64,000 nucleotides of DNA from Pelagibacteraceae bacterium AG-422-D23 (GCA_003213615.1 QCMQ01000001.1:337807-401806); one strand, 5' to 3'. Positions 9,307 through 22,595 are shown, numbered from the stretch's first letter. Program-made: numbers and translations. The notes: generated by a model not told the origin, from the sequence alone.

Positions 9307-9784
9307 TAATTATTTTACTTAGTACATTATCAAAATTTATAACTTCTTCAGAACTTGAATTTAATAAAGCATTATAAATTCTCTTTTTTTGTAAATTGAA
9401 AATTTCATTAAATATTCTTTTACCTTTATCATTAAGAAAAACATGCTTAACTCTAGTATCTTGGTTATCTTTTTTAAACATGACGATTTCAAGTTTAATC
9501 AAATCTTTGAGAACACGATTTAAGCTTTGTTTTGTGACTTTTAATCTCTTAAGTAGCTCAGAAATTGAGATCCCTTCATACATTGATAGTAAATGAATTA
9601 CTTTATGGTGTGCTAAACCAATTGAATATCTATCTAATATTTTTTTAGAGTCAGAAAAGGTTTCTCTATAGCTTACGAATAGTTTTTCAATTAGATCTTT
9701 AAGCTGGTCATCTTTTAAATATAAAAGTTCTTTCATAATAGGTAAGTTATATTGACATATTAAAGATACAAAGATATTTTTCAT
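9299..9784 (-). CDS. MarR-family transcriptional regulator
   Basis: 161-residue winged-helix regulator. The recognition region (ISISELLKRLKVTKQSLNRVLKDL, about residues 73-96) and the wing (KKDNQDTRVKHVFLNDKGKRI) are typical of MarR proteins, which are dimers that usually repress their own or a neighbouring promoter. It is the first gene of an operon with a two-component system and faces ilvE across only 23 bp, so any operator would affect both promoters. Ligand unknown. An ATG at codon 17 (near 9736) is an alternative start, which would leave more promoter space. Confidence 0.85.
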   Translation of the reverse strand: MKNIFVSLICQYNLPIMKELLYLKDDQLKDLIEKLFVSYRETFSDSKKILDRYSIGLAHHKVIHLLSMYEGISISELLKRLKVTKQSLNRVLKDLIKLEIVMFKKDNQDTRVKHVFLNDKGKRIFNEIFNLQKKRIYNALLNSSSEEVINFDNVLSKIING

Positions 9785-9807
9785 TTATAAAATAAAAATT
9801 TTCACAC

Positions 9808-10689
9808 ATGATACCTTACGATAAGCGATCTGGAAAAATATGGTACAATAATGAATTAGTTGATTGGGCTGACGTTAAACTGCACGTTTTAAGCCATGGT
9901 ATGCACTATGCAAGTTGTGTATTTGAAGGTGAGAGAGTTTATGATGGTTCTATTTTCAAATTAGAAGAGCACACAGCTAGATTTTTTCATTCTGCAAGAA
10001 GAATGGGATTTAAAATTCCATATACAGAAGAAGAAATCAATAATGCATCAATTAAAATTATAGCAACTCAAAAAGTAGAAAATGGCTATGTAAGACCTGT
10101 AGCTTGGAGGGGTAGCGAGATGATGGCTATTTCTGCGCAACAAACAAAAATACATGTTGCAATTGCAACATGGGAATGGGGATCATATTTCGATCCCAAA
10201 CTTAAAGTAGAAGGAATTAGATTAAATATTTCAAATTGGAGAAGACCAGCGCCTAATACAATCCCGTGGGATACTAAGGCATCAGGTCTTTACATGATTT
10301 GTACTCTCTCAAAACATGAGGCAGAAAAGCAAGGATATACAGATTCTTTAATGCTTGATCACGAAGGGAATATTGCTGAAGCAACTGGAGCAAATATTTT
10401 TTTCAAAGATAAAAATGGCGAAATTCACACTCCAATACCAGATTCTTTTTTAGATGGTATTACAAGAAGGACCGTAATTGGAATTGCAAAATCAAAAAAT
10501 ATTAAAGTACATGAAAGAAAAATTAGTCCAACTGAATTACCTAATTTCGTTGGATGTTTTTTAACTGGAACAGCAGCAGAAGTAACACCAGTATCTTGTA
10601 TTGCTGAAAATCAATTTAAAGTTTGTGATACTATTATTGCTTTAAATGAAAGTTATCAGGCATTAGTTAGGAAGAAAAAAGCAGCCTAG
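9808..10689 (+). CDS. ilvE: branched-chain amino acid aminotransferase
   Basis: Class IV PLP aminotransferase, 293 residues, catalysing the last step of Val, Leu and Ile synthesis with glutamate as donor. Visible: the HYASCVFEGER segment, the PLP lysine in WDTKASG (about residue 155) and the EATGANIFF motif after it. Its DNA is less A/T-skewed than many neighbours, consistent with good expression. It is transcribed alone, divergent from marR. Its stop shares the palindrome CTAG with the pgsA stop on the other strand. Confidence 0.95.
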   Translation: MIPYDKRSGKIWYNNELVDWADVKLHVLSHGMHYASCVFEGERVYDGSIFKLEEHTARFFHSARRMGFKIPYTEEEINNASIKIIATQKVENGYVRPVAWRGSEMMAISAQQTKIHVAIATWEWGSYFDPKLKVEGIRLNISNWRRPAPNTIPWDTKASGLYMICTLSKHEAEKQGYTDSLMLDHEGNIAEATGANIFFKDKNGEIHTPIPDSFLDGITRRTVIGIAKSKNIKVHERKISPTELPNFVGCFLTGTAAEVTPVSCIAENQFKVCDTIIALNESYQALVRKKKAA

Positions 10690-11270
10690 TCTTTACTATC
10701 TTCAGACATAGCGTGATCAATACCTTTTCGCATATAATCATATGCAGTAAAAAGTGTTAAAGCAGCTGATAACCATAAAAGAATTATACCTATTGTTTGA
10801 GCGTTATAATCTTGTAAATTTATTATTTTATTTCCTGTATCTCCAGATAATAAAAGAGCTATCGATACCATTTGTAATACTGTTTTAAGCTTAGCAAGGT
10901 TTGAAACAGGAAGTTTAATTTTTCCCTTTGCTAAAAATTCTCTCAAACCTGAAATTAAAATTTCTCTTGTAAGAATTATTATTGCTGCAATTACTTCATA
11001 ATTTCTGATCGTTCCATCCATAACCAGAAGTATTAATGCTGTAGCAACAATGATTTTATCAGCAATTGGATCTAACAACTCACCCAGTTTTGACTCTACT
11101 CCAAACATTCTTGCCAACATTCCATCTAAGAAATCAGTAAATGACGCAACTATAAATAATATTAATGCGGTTAGATCACCATAAAAACCTGGAAGATAAA
11201 AAGCTAGAACAAAAAAAGGAACAATTATAATTCGTCCAATAGTTAATATGTTTGGAATTTTTTTAAGCAT
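10686..11270 (-). CDS. pgsA: CDP-diacylglycerol--glycerol-3-phosphate 3-phosphatidyltransferase
   Basis: Commits CDP-diacylglycerol to phosphatidylglycerol synthesis in the inner membrane; 194 residues with about five helices. The CDP-alcohol phosphotransferase motif D-x2-D-G-x2-A-R-x8-G-x3-D-x3-D is complete (DFLDGMLAR, then G, D and D at correct spacing, about residues 46-72). It follows uvrC by 2 bp, a long-conserved proteobacterial neighbour pair. Phosphatidylglycerol made here is the lipid donor for Lgt. Confidence 0.95.
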   Translation of the reverse strand: MLKKIPNILTIGRIIIVPFFVLAFYLPGFYGDLTALILFIVASFTDFLDGMLARMFGVESKLGELLDPIADKIIVATALILLVMDGTIRNYEVIAAIIILTREILISGLREFLAKGKIKLPVSNLAKLKTVLQMVSIALLLSGDTGNKIINLQDYNAQTIGIILLWLSAALTLFTAYDYMRKGIDHAMSEDSKD

Positions 11271-11272
11271 AA

Positions 11273-13138
11273 TTATTCATGAAAAAAGTTATATATCTTT
11301 TTTGCTACTTTTTCCTCAACACCCTCTACAGATTTTATTTCATCTAAACTAGCAGATTCAACAGATCTTGCAGATCCAAAATGGTTCAATAAAGCTCTTT
11401 TTCTTATAGCTCCAATACCATCTATCTGATCTAGCAAAGACTTACTTATTCCTTTTTTTCTTTTTGCTCTATGAGCACTTATAGCAAATCTATGTGATTC
11501 ATCTCTAATTCTTTGTAGGAAAAAAAGGGTAGGGTCATTTCTTGAAAATTTATATTCTTTACCATTGTGAAAAAAGGTTTCATTTCCACTATTTCTAAAC
11601 TTACCTTTTGCTATTGCAATAATTGGAATTTCGTGAAGCCCTAATTCATTAAGGCTCTCTCTAGCTACTGAATATTGACCTTTTCCCCCATCTACTAGAA
11701 CTAAATCAGGAAAAGCAAGGTAGTTGTCTTTTTCTTGAACTGCTCTTTTGAACCTTCTGTTTAATACTTCTCTCATCATTCCATAGTCATCTTGCTCATT
11801 TTTTTTATGCTTAATATTAAATTTTCTATATCTTTTTTTAATAAATCCTTCATCACCATATGCTATTAAAGCACCAACACTATTTGTACCTTGAATATGA
11901 CTATTATCGTAAACTTCAATTAAATTTATATTAGTTTCTAAATTAAATTTTTGAGCTACTGCATCAAATAATTCTTTATTATTCTGACTTTCGTAAAGTT
12001 TTCTATTTAGACTATCTTTTGCATTTTTAATTGCTTGATTAATCACTTTTAGTTTTGATCCTTTTTTTGCAACTGAAATATTTATTTGTTTACCTTCTTT
12101 TTGTGTCAATGTTTTTTCAATTAGTGCTTTTTCTTTTATCTCTTCTGAAAGAATAACTGATGAAGGAACACTTTTATTTTCATAAAACTGAGAAACAAAT
12201 GAATTCAAAATTTCACTAAACTTTTCATCGGGGTCGTGTTTTGGAAAAAAAGCTTGATTACCCCAATTTTGTTTTGATCTATAAAAAAATACTTGAATAC
12301 AAGTTTTTCCAGATTCTTTGTAACCAGCAATAACATCTGCCTCAATTAAGTTTGCTTCATTAATTCTCTGTGAGGATTGAATTATATTTAATGCTTTGAT
12401 TCTATCTCTTAAAATTACAGCTTTTTCAAAATCAAGACCCTCACTTGCCTTTTCCATTTGATTAGAAAGATTTTTTTGAATTTTCCTAGATTTGCCTGAA
12501 ACAAATTCAATAGCATCCTCTACAGTTTGACTATAATCCTCTTTTTTTATGTATCCTACACAAGGTGCAGAACATCTTTTTATTTGATATAAAATACATG
12601 GTCTTTCTCTGTTTTTGAAAACAGTGTCATCACAAACCCTTAGATGGAAAATCTTTTGGATCATTTTGATTGTCCAATTAGCTGAACCAGCAGAGGCAAA
12701 AGGTCCAAAGTAAAAACCTTCTTTTGTTTTTTTTCCTCTATGTCTTTTTATTTGAGGCCACTTATCTTTATTACCAATAAATATAAATGGAAATGACTTA
12801 TCATCACGTAATAGGATATTAAATTTTGGTTTATGTTTCTTAATTAAATTTGCTTCTAGTAGTAAAGCTTCACTCTCATTGGAAGTTGTTGTAATCTCTA
12901 ATTTTCTTGTTTGTGAAAGCATCCTCTCTGTTCGAATGATATGATTTTTTTCGGAAACATAACTCTTTAATCTATTAGGTAAGTTTTTGGCTTTACCAAC
13001 GTAAAGAATTTCATTCTTCTCATTAAGCATCCTGTATACGCCAGGAAGTTTTGGTACCAGGGGTAACTCTTTTTTTATTACTTCTTTTCCTATTTCAGAG
13101 CTTATCATGGCTTCTCTTTTTGGTAATTTGAATACCAA
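11273..13138 (-). CDS. uvrC: excinuclease ABC subunit C
   Basis: Dual-incision nuclease of nucleotide excision repair, 621 residues. GIY-YIG domain at the N-terminus (PGVYRML ... [10 protein letters not shown]), a Cys-rich segment with [13 protein letters not shown], the UVR UvrB-contact motif (about 205-240), the RNase H-like UvrC domain ([26 protein letters not shown]) and C-terminal helix-hairpin-helix repeats ([22 protein letters not shown]). An ATG at 13108 (codon 11) is an alternative start. It overlaps folB by 44 bp with the longer start, 14 bp with the shorter. uvrB heads the same operon. Confidence 0.95.
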   Translation of the reverse strand: MVFKLPKREAMISSEIGKEVIKKELPLVPKLPGVYRMLNEKNEILYVGKAKNLPNRLKSYVSEKNHIIRTERMLSQTRKLEITTTSNESEALLLEANLIKKHKPKFNILLRDDKSFPFIFIGNKDKWPQIKRHRGKKTKEGFYFGPFASAGSANWTIKMIQKIFHLRVCDDTVFKNRERPCILYQIKRCSAPCVGYIKKEDYSQTVEDAIEFVSGKSRKIQKNLSNQMEKASEGLDFEKAVILRDRIKALNIIQSSQRINEANLIEADVIAGYKESGKTCIQVFFYRSKQNWGNQAFFPKHDPDEKFSEILNSFVSQFYENKSVPSSVILSEEIKEKALIEKTLTQKEGKQINISVAKKGSKLKVINQAIKNAKDSLNRKLYESQNNKELFDAVAQKFNLETNINLIEVYDNSHIQGTNSVGALIAYGDEGFIKKRYRKFNIKHKKNEQDDYGMMREVLNRRFKRAVQEKDNYLAFPDLVLVDGGKGQYSVARESLNELGLHEIPIIAIAKGKFRNSGNETFFHNGKEYKFSRNDPTLFFLQRIRDESHRFAISAHRAKRKKGISKSLLDQIDGIGAIRKRALLNHFGSARSVESASLDEIKSVEGVEEKVAKKIYNFFHE

Positions 13139-13520
13139 CCGATGAACACTGTTTTAAAATTTCTAATTTTTCAATTTTTAACATTATTTTAGCAATTCTT
13201 TTGTCTTTAAATAGTTCATCAAAAACAGCTTCTGCCAAGGTTTCTAAAAAGTTATAATGTTTCTTTTTTACAAGTTTAGTAATTAATTTTACAATTGTTC
13301 CGTAATTTACAATAGATTTTATATCTTTATCGCTAGAAGGTTTTTTATCCTCATAGTCTATTTCAAGACTAAATTTTACTTTTTGTGATTTTTCTTTTTC
13401 TGAGTCATAATAACCAAGTTTTAAATCTAAAATTAACTCATTAATTAGTATTTTTTTCTCATAATTAAATAAAGTTTTATTTTTATCTATTTTGACAATT
13501 TTAAAATTATTTTTTTTCAT
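13095..13520 (-). CDS. folB: dihydroneopterin aldolase family protein
   Basis: Folate pathway enzyme splitting dihydroneopterin into 6-hydroxymethyl-dihydropterin and glycolaldehyde; 141 residues including a ~20-residue N-terminal extension. Family features: [11 protein letters not shown] (catalytic Glu), NYGTIV (Tyr), [10 protein letters not shown] helix and the IEKL ... SSVGIQI end, where the Lys is kept though the usual Pro of the KP pair is Leu. The ATG shares its A with the stop of the 48-codon ORF upstream. The SDR two genes upstream looks like a pteridine reductase, supporting a folate role. Confidence 0.83.
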   Translation of the reverse strand: MKKNNFKIVKIDKNKTLFNYEKKILINELILDLKLGYYDSEKEKSQKVKFSLEIDYEDKKPSSDKDIKSIVNYGTIVKLITKLVKKKHYNFLETLAEAVFDELFKDKRIAKIMLKIEKLEILKQCSSVGIQITKKRSHDKL

Positions 13521-13666
13521 TATTTAGTTCCAAAAATAGTAAGATTCCAACATGCATTCCCATCCTCAATACGAACGTAGCAACCAAAGAATGACATTAT
13601 TTTAAATGCAAAAAAACCACCAATCAAAATTATTACTGCTGCAAGAAAAGGATTAATTTTTTTCAT
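13520..13666 (-). CDS. 48-residue single-span membrane protein, unknown
   Basis: Short ORF that I translated by hand. It begins with MKKINPFL, has one hydrophobic helix (about residues 6-27) and a short tail with two cysteines (Cys29 and Cys39) ending IFGTK. The ATG uses the last A of the upstream hydrolase stop, and its own TAA shares its last A with the folB ATG, so it fills exactly the gap between two genes with TAATG junctions at both ends. That exact fit is the main evidence that it is real. No family recognised. With an N-in topology the cysteines would face the periplasm. Confidence 0.68.
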   Translation of the reverse strand: MKKINPFLAAVIILIGGFFAFKIMSFFGCYVRIEDGNACWNLTIFGTK

Positions 13667-14799
13667 TACATTAAATTTTCTTTAAAGAAATTTATAAATT
13701 GTGGCATATACTCGTCCATGTGGTCTCCACCAACTGTTACTCCTCTTTTAAGACATTTTTCTTTTTTTAAAATTTTAAATGTTTTCTTCCATAATTTTTT
13801 TGGTTCAACTTGAGCTGCTTCATAAAAAGCATCCATAGATGGAAAAAGTTTATATTTAGTTAACACCATATCAGGCCATTCATTTCCAACAACAAAACCA
13901 TCATTATCAACAAAAAAAGCGGGACAATTATGAACTGTCATTGCTTTATATTTTTTAGGTTTTTGACTGTAATGGAATCCATGATACCAACCTTGTTTCA
14001 TATCAATTTCAATTTGACCAGGTTGAGATTTAATTTTTTTTACATAATTTTCGCAATGATTTGGCAATGTGTAGTCATCTGCTGCACCATGAACATAAAG
14101 TAATTTAGTATTTGATGTTAGTTCTGGCTTATCAAAGAAACCTGCAAGCTTACATTCTGCCGCCTCAGGTAATATTGCATCAAATCCATTAACACCTTCC
14201 AAAAACAAGGATGTAAATTTCACATCTGCTAAAAAAAGACTGTTGTTTCCACCTCTTGAATGTCCAGTAGTTCCAAATTTACCATTAGATCTTGGATGAG
14301 ATTGTAATAACTTATATGCCATAATAGCATCTATCGCTCCATTAATAAGCGGAACTTTCGATTGATCTCTCCAAGTTTGTTTTGCTCCTCTTTGACAAAA
14401 ATTATCTACATACATTACTCCTATTCCTGCTTCTAAAAGGTTTTTAGTGCCATGGTAGACAAAGTCATTCCATGCATATTCTCCAGGACCTCCGCTACTG
14501 TGAGTCCAAATTACTATTGGCACTTTATCTGAACCTTTTGGTAATTGTAGATATCCTGTTATTTCAATAGGATTATTTTTGTGACCACCGATAATAACAG
14601 TTCTTTGGTCAAAACCAGTATATGACTGAAATTTAATTAATTCGCCACCTTTAGTGTTTTTATTTTTTGAAACCCAGTTGAGAGCAGATTTTTTTTTCGT
14701 ACACTGCGCCTTGAGGTCAAAATTAATATTTTTTGTGGAATGAGCATGCACTCCCGTAGTAAAGAAAATTGTTACTAATATTATAATTATTTTTCTCAT
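13666..14799 (-). CDS. secreted alpha/beta hydrolase (dienelactone hydrolase-like)
   Basis: 377-residue protein with a signal peptide (about 1-19, [13 protein letters not shown]... VHA), so probably periplasmic. The nucleophile elbow GHSRGG places Ser181 as nucleophile; the acid is probably Asp in VHGAADDY and the His in YHGFHYS. An oxyanion-type segment WTHSSGGPGEY is near 99-108. Several cysteines suggest disulfides. The substrate cannot be told. It overlaps the SDR by 4 bp and is coupled to the 48-codon ORF, inside a repair/folate operon to which it has no obvious functional link. Confidence 0.8.
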   Translation of the reverse strand: MRKIIIILVTIFFTTGVHAHSTKNINFDLKAQCTKKKSALNWVSKNKNTKGGELIKFQSYTGFDQRTVIIGGHKNNPIEITGYLQLPKGSDKVPIVIWTHSSGGPGEYAWNDFVYHGTKNLLEAGIGVMYVDNFCQRGAKQTWRDQSKVPLINGAIDAIMAYKLLQSHPRSNGKFGTTGHSRGGNNSLFLADVKFTSLFLEGVNGFDAILPEAAECKLAGFFDKPELTSNTKLLYVHGAADDYTLPNHCENYVKKIKSQPGQIEIDMKQGWYHGFHYSQKPKKYKAMTVHNCPAFFVDNDGFVVGNEWPDMVLTKYKLFPSMDAFYEAAQVEPKKLWKKTFKILKKEKCLKRGVTVGGDHMDEYMPQFINFFKENLM

Positions 14800-15532
14800 T
14801 CTTTTCCTCCCATTATATCAGGGGTTTGCCAGTTCAAACTTTGACCACTATCAACAGAAATTACTTGCCCTGTAATAGATCTATTCTTTATAAAAAAGTC
14901 AACAGCATTACAAATTTGTTCGACATCAACTTGTCTTTTAAGTGGGGTTGCCATGTATTGTTTTTTAAAATGTTTCTCAGATTGTCTACTATTTCTTATT
15001 GTAGGGCCTGGAGCAATTCCATTTACTCTTATATTTGGTGCTAAGCTCATAGCGCTAGTTTTTGTCAAAGTATAAAGACCAGTTTTGCTTATAGTATAAG
15101 AAAAAAAATATGGAGTTAATTTAAAAACTCTTTGATCTATAATATTAATAATATTGTTATTTCCTTTCCTTACATTTTTTGCGAATTCTTTAGATAATAA
15201 TGCTGGTGTTCTTAAATTAGTTCTAAGATGTTGCCCCCAGCTATCTGTTGTAAAATTTTCTAATTTATCATTTTCAAATAAAGAAGCATTGTTAATTAAA
15301 CAATCAAAATATTTAAGTTTAGATTTTGCAAATTTTACAATTTTATTTACATCATTTTCTTTACTTAAATCTCCTTTGACTAAGTAAACTTTTGTACCTT
15401 CATTAGATAACTCTTTTTTTAATTTTTCTGCTTTTAATTTTGATTTATTATAATGGATTAAGATTTCTTTATTAGGACCAGATAATTTTCTTGCAATCGC
15501 AGCACCCATTCGAGTTGCTCCACCAGTAATAA

Positions 15533-15551
<19 letters not shown>
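14796..15551 (-). CDS. SDR oxidoreductase, pteridine reductase-like
   Basis: Classical short-chain dehydrogenase, 251 residues: cofactor loop [12 protein letters not shown] (9-20), NNAS at 87-90, active-site Tyr152 and Lys156 (YTISK). At the usual catalytic Ser position there is Asp139 (INIIDQRV). Asp here, together with an Arg in the cofactor loop, is a mark of the PTR1/FolM pteridine reductase group. With folB three genes downstream, reduction of dihydrobiopterin-, dihydromonapterin- or dihydrofolate-type substrates is a reasonable inference. It overlaps uvrB by 19 bp and the hydrolase by 4 bp. It could instead be another SDR. Confidence 0.82.
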
Positions 15552-18942
<3,391 letters not shown>

Positions 18943-18943
<1 letters not shown>

Positions 18944-19599
18944 TGAAGACAGCCTTAGTCTTTGGTTCTACAGGTTTAGTTGGTAGTCATCTTCTTGATC
19001 AATTAATTAAAAATGAGAACTATAATAAAATTAAACTTTTTGTACGTTCAGAAATTATTATTAATGACCTTAAAGTTGAGATTGTTAAAACTGATTTTAA
19101 TAATATGGAAAAGCATAAAGAAGAGATGACAGGTGACCACTGTTATTTTTGCATTGGTACTACAAAGCAAAATTCACCTGATAAAGATGAATATAGAAGA
19201 GTTGAACTTGATTTACCAAAACAAATCGCACAAATAACAAAATCTAACTCAGTAAATTCTTTCGTTTTTGTCTCTTCAGGCTATGCAGATCCTAATAGTT
19301 CAGGAGATTATTTAAAATTTAAAGGATTAGTAGAGGAAGAGTTAAAAAGATTGAGTTTTAATAAACTTGGAATAATGAGACCTTCTTTTTTAATTGGAGA
19401 TAGAAAAGAAAAAAGATTAGGAGAGAAATTAGGTATTTTTGTATTTAAATTATTATCACCTTTATTTTTAGGTCCATTAAAAAAAATGAAACCAATTCAA
19501 TCTGAAAAAGTTGCAAAAGCAATGATTAAAATTTCTAATGGTGACTTTAGACAACAAGTATTCGAGTCTAATGAAATAGTGGAAATTAGTAATAATTAA
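18943..19599 (+). CDS. NAD(P)-binding Rossmann-fold protein, HTATIP2/TIP30-like
   Basis: 218 residues with an N-terminal nucleotide-binding loop (FGSTGLVGSHLLDQL, about residues 7-21), SSGYADPNSSGDYLKFKG with a possible Tyr-x3-Lys pair, and LGIMRPSFLIGDR. This arrangement fits the atypical SDR group around oxidoreductase HTATIP2 rather than sugar epimerases. Substrate unknown. It is coupled to aspC through a TAATG junction, and its stop is 3 bp from the convergent membrane protein gene. Confidence 0.78.
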
Positions 19600-19602
19600 T
19601 TT

Positions 19603-20016
19603 TTAAAATTTAAAATATTCTTTTATGTCTTTTTGAAACAATAAGTAAATACAAGAAATCTGAAATAATGTATTCAAACTTAAAATAAATCTTACAACTA
19701 ATTCATTAAATCCTATTTCTGGTATAGGTCCATAAGGAGCGGCAAAACTTACATTTATTGCCCCAATTAAATCTAACAAACCAATCACATTCCAAGACAG
19801 CAAAAGACCCCATAGTATAGTGCTTGGTTTTTTTATAATGTGGTAAACTAAAAATAAAGCAGTTATCCCAATAAAAAAGTCACCCACAAAAGGAATTATC
19901 CATTCGGATGGTGCTGAACGTTCATTTTCGGTAAAAATCCAAAACAAAAACAAACCTGATCCAACTGCTCTGAATGACATCCATCCAGTTACAAAAATAA
20001 TCCAATTTAATTTCAT
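19603..20016 (-). CDS. hypothetical four-helix membrane protein
   Basis: 137 residues with about four hydrophobic helices (roughly 5-28, 40-60, 66-90 and 108-128), a short acidic loop after helix 1 (TENERSAPSE) and a charged C-terminus (QKDIKEYFKF). I do not recognise a family or catalytic motif. It lies 3 bp downstream of trxB on the same strand, so it is probably cotranscribed with thioredoxin reductase, but no redox-active Cys pair is visible. Confidence 0.72.
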   Translation of the reverse strand: MKLNWIIFVTGWMSFRAVGSGLFLFWIFTENERSAPSEWIIPFVGDFFIGITALFLVYHIIKKPSTILWGLLLSWNVIGLLDLIGAINVSFAAPYGPIPEIGFNELVVRFILSLNTLFQISCIYLLFQKDIKEYFKF

Positions 20017-20019
20017 TTT

Positions 20020-20964
20020 TTAGTGAGATAAAAATTTTTCTGCCTCAAGTGCAGCCATACATCCCATACCTGCAGCGGTTACAGCTTGTCTAAATGTTTT
20101 GTCTTTTACGTCTCCAGCTGCATAAACACCAGGAACATTTGTCTCTGTAGAATCTGGTTTAGTAACTAAATAACCCTCATTGTCCATTTCCAACTGATCT
20201 TTAAAAAGTTTAGTTGCAGGATCGTGACCAATTGCAATGAATACGCCATCAAGTTTCAATTCTTGTATTTTATTTGTTTTAACATTTTTAATCTTTATTC
20301 CTTTGACATTTTTAGGATCTTTATCACCTAACACATCTTCAACTACAGAGTCCCAAATTATTTCTATTTTTTTATTTTCCATTAATTTTTTTTGAAGCAT
20401 CTTTTCAGCCCTTAGACTATCTCTTCTGTGAATTAATTTTACTTTTGAAGCAAACTTTGTAAGAAACATTGCTTCCTCTACAGCAGCATTTCCTCCACCG
20501 ACTACAGCAACTTCTTTATCTTTAAAAAAGAAACCATCGCATGTAGCACATGCTGAAACTCCAAAACCTCTAAATTCTTGTTCTGATTTTATATTTAACC
20601 ATCTAGCTTGTGCCCCAGTAGATATAATAATACTATCAGCAGTATATTTCTGGCCACTATCACCAATTGCTTCAAATGGTGAACTTTTTAAATTTACAGA
20701 TCCAATATGGTCTTCAATCATTTCAGTTCCAACTGCTTTTGCTTGTTCTTTCATTTGATCCATTAACCATGGCCCCTGAATAACTTCAGAAAATCCTGGA
20801 TAATTTTCAACATCAGTTGTCGTTGTTAATTGTCCTCCTGGCTCAGATCCATAAACTAAAATAGGATTTAACATTGCACGAGCAGCATAAACTGCTGCAG
20901 TGTATCCAGCTGGACCTGATCCAATTATTAACACTTTTGTGTGTTTAGTTGGATTTTGACTCAT
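20020..20964 (-). CDS. trxB: thioredoxin reductase (NADPH)
   Basis: FAD enzyme that reduces thioredoxin with NADPH; 314 residues, the low-molecular-weight bacterial type. FAD-binding GSGPAGYTAAVYAARA (15-30), NADPH-binding GGGNAAVEEA, the redox pair Cys139/Cys142 in ACATCDG, and the C-terminal FAD motif AAGDVKDKTFRQAVTAAG are all intact. Its start lies 21 bp from the divergent ELM1-family gene. Confidence 0.96.
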   Translation of the reverse strand: MSQNPTKHTKVLIIGSGPAGYTAAVYAARAMLNPILVYGSEPGGQLTTTTDVENYPGFSEVIQGPWLMDQMKEQAKAVGTEMIEDHIGSVNLKSSPFEAIGDSGQKYTADSIIISTGAQARWLNIKSEQEFRGFGVSACATCDGFFFKDKEVAVVGGGNAAVEEAMFLTKFASKVKLIHRRDSLRAEKMLQKKLMENKKIEIIWDSVVEDVLGDKDPKNVKGIKIKNVKTNKIQELKLDGVFIAIGHDPATKLFKDQLEMDNEGYLVTKPDSTETNVPGVYAAGDVKDKTFRQAVTAAGMGCMAALEAEKFLSH

Positions 20965-20985
20965 ATGAAAGCTATATAGTGATTA

Positions 20986-21930
20986 ATGACTAAATTAAAA
21001 GGTATTTTATTAACTCAAGGTATGCATGGCATGATAAGCCAGGTAGAAGGTTTAGCAAAAGCCTTAGATATAGATTTTACTCACCACAAGGTTGAACTAA
21101 ATAATTTTTGGAAAATTGTTCCACCAAGATTAACACCAATATCACAAAATGTTTATAAAAAAATAAACGAGTCTGATTTTGATGTAATTATTTCATGTGG
21201 AAGAAAAAGTGTGATTCCCTCAATTCACTTAAAAAGTATCTCAAAAAAAAAAGTTTCAAATATTCATATTCAAGATCCAAAGGTAGATTTTAATCATTTT
21301 GATTTTATTGTTGCTCCTGAACATGATGGGATAAGCGGTACAAATATAATTAAAACAAAAGGTGCAATTCACTACTTAACGGAAAATGAAATTGAAGAAA
21401 ATAGAAGTTATTTAAATTCATATATCAAACAGGATAATAGAAAAGTTTGGTGTTTGATAATGGGTGGTCCTACAAAATATTATGACTACTCAACAAAAAA
21501 TATGAAGCATATCTTCTCAATTTTTTACAAATTATTGAAAAAACATGATTTTCAACTTGTGGTGATACCTTCAATGAGAACACCATTAAATACTATACAT
21601 TATGCAAAAGAGTTTTTTGGAGAAAATCACACAGTGATTATGAATGTTGATAAAAAAGCTTATCTTTCAGCTTTGGCTATTTCGGAAAATATAGTTGTTA
21701 CATGTGATTCTAGCTCAATGATATCTGAAGCTGCTTTGACTGGAAAACCAATTTATGTTGCTAATATTTTACCAAAAAGAAAAGACGTCAGATTTCAAAA
21801 TTTTAGAAATTTATTCAGAGAATTAAATATTACTAGAAACTTAGGTGAAGAAATTGAAAATTGGAACTATCAAAAATTAGATGAAACGAATAGAGTAGCA
21901 AAAATTATTAAAGAAAAAATTCAATCATAA
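20986..21930 (+). CDS. ELM1-family protein (DUF1022, glycosyltransferase-like)
   Basis: 314-residue member of the family named after plant mitochondrial fission factor ELM1, present in many alphaproteobacteria. Recognised by the pattern SCGRKSVIPSIHLK, then IQDPKVDFNHFDFIVAPEHDG and the C-terminal CDSSSMISEAALTGKPIYV segment, which resembles the nucleotide-sugar end of GT-B glycosyltransferases. The bacterial function is not established. It shares a base (TAATG) with the 2OG oxygenase that follows, so the two are probably coexpressed. Confidence 0.83.
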   Translation: MTKLKGILLTQGMHGMISQVEGLAKALDIDFTHHKVELNNFWKIVPPRLTPISQNVYKKINESDFDVIISCGRKSVIPSIHLKSISKKKVSNIHIQDPKVDFNHFDFIVAPEHDGISGTNIIKTKGAIHYLTENEIEENRSYLNSYIKQDNRKVWCLIMGGPTKYYDYSTKNMKHIFSIFYKLLKKHDFQLVVIPSMRTPLNTIHYAKEFFGENHTVIMNVDKKAYLSALAISENIVVTCDSSSMISEAALTGKPIYVANILPKRKDVRFQNFRNLFRELNITRNLGEEIENWNYQKLDETNRVAKIIKEKIQS

Positions 21931-22595
21931 TGTCATTTTTAAATTCAATTAAAAATAATTCAAAACAACATCATTTCCCTTTTGATCATTGGGAGTATAG
22001 TGATGCTTTGTCCGAAGGGGCAATTGATGAAATAGTTAAAGCTGACATTCCTGATGTCAGTAAACATAATCTTAATTATGATGGAACAAGAGCAATAGAT
22101 GGTGGAGCTGCAGAATTTAGAAATGGTATAGCCTCAGGTGGACAAGCAATGAAGTTTAGATGTTTTATTAATAAAGAAAACTCATCTGAATTTCCAAATT
22201 TAGTAAAATTTATAAATGAACTTCAGTCTAAAGAAATTTATGAAACAATTTCTAAAATGATAAATAAAGATTTATCAAATTCCCATGTTAGGGTTGAGGT
22301 TATATGTGACCGAGAGGGTTTTTGGTTAAAACCTCATTGCGATATAAAAGAAAAACTTATGTCAGGCTTAATATTTGTTAATAAAACAAATGAATCTGAA
22401 GATTTAGGAACCGATTTTTACAATGAAAAATTAGAGAAGGTTAAGACTCTTCCTTACAAACATAATTATGGCTATCTTTTTACCAGCGGACCAAACACAT
22501 GGCATGGTATGGAGAAGAAAAAGATCGTTAAAGAAAGACGATGTATTCAAGTAAATTATGTTACCTTTGAAACTGATTGGAAAGTTAATTCTTAA
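21930..22595 (+). CDS. 2OG-Fe(II) oxygenase family protein
   Basis: 221 residues with the jelly-roll facial triad of 2-oxoglutarate/iron oxygenases: H-x-D in KPHCDIKEK, a distal His in NTWHGMEKK and a 2OG-binding Arg in KERRCIQ. Strand motifs such as [10 protein letters not shown] and YGYLFTSGP fit the fold. Relatives hydroxylate proteins, amino acids or envelope components; the substrate here is unknown. It is coupled to the ELM1-family gene and ends on a TTAA shared with the carB stop. Confidence 0.8.
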   Translation: MSFLNSIKNNSKQHHFPFDHWEYSDALSEGAIDEIVKADIPDVSKHNLNYDGTRAIDGGAAEFRNGIASGGQAMKFRCFINKENSSEFPNLVKFINELQSKEIYETISKMINKDLSNSHVRVEVICDREGFWLKPHCDIKEKLMSGLIFVNKTNESEDLGTDFYNEKLEKVKTLPYKHNYGYLFTSGPNTWHGMEKKKIVKERRCIQVNYVTFETDWKVNS

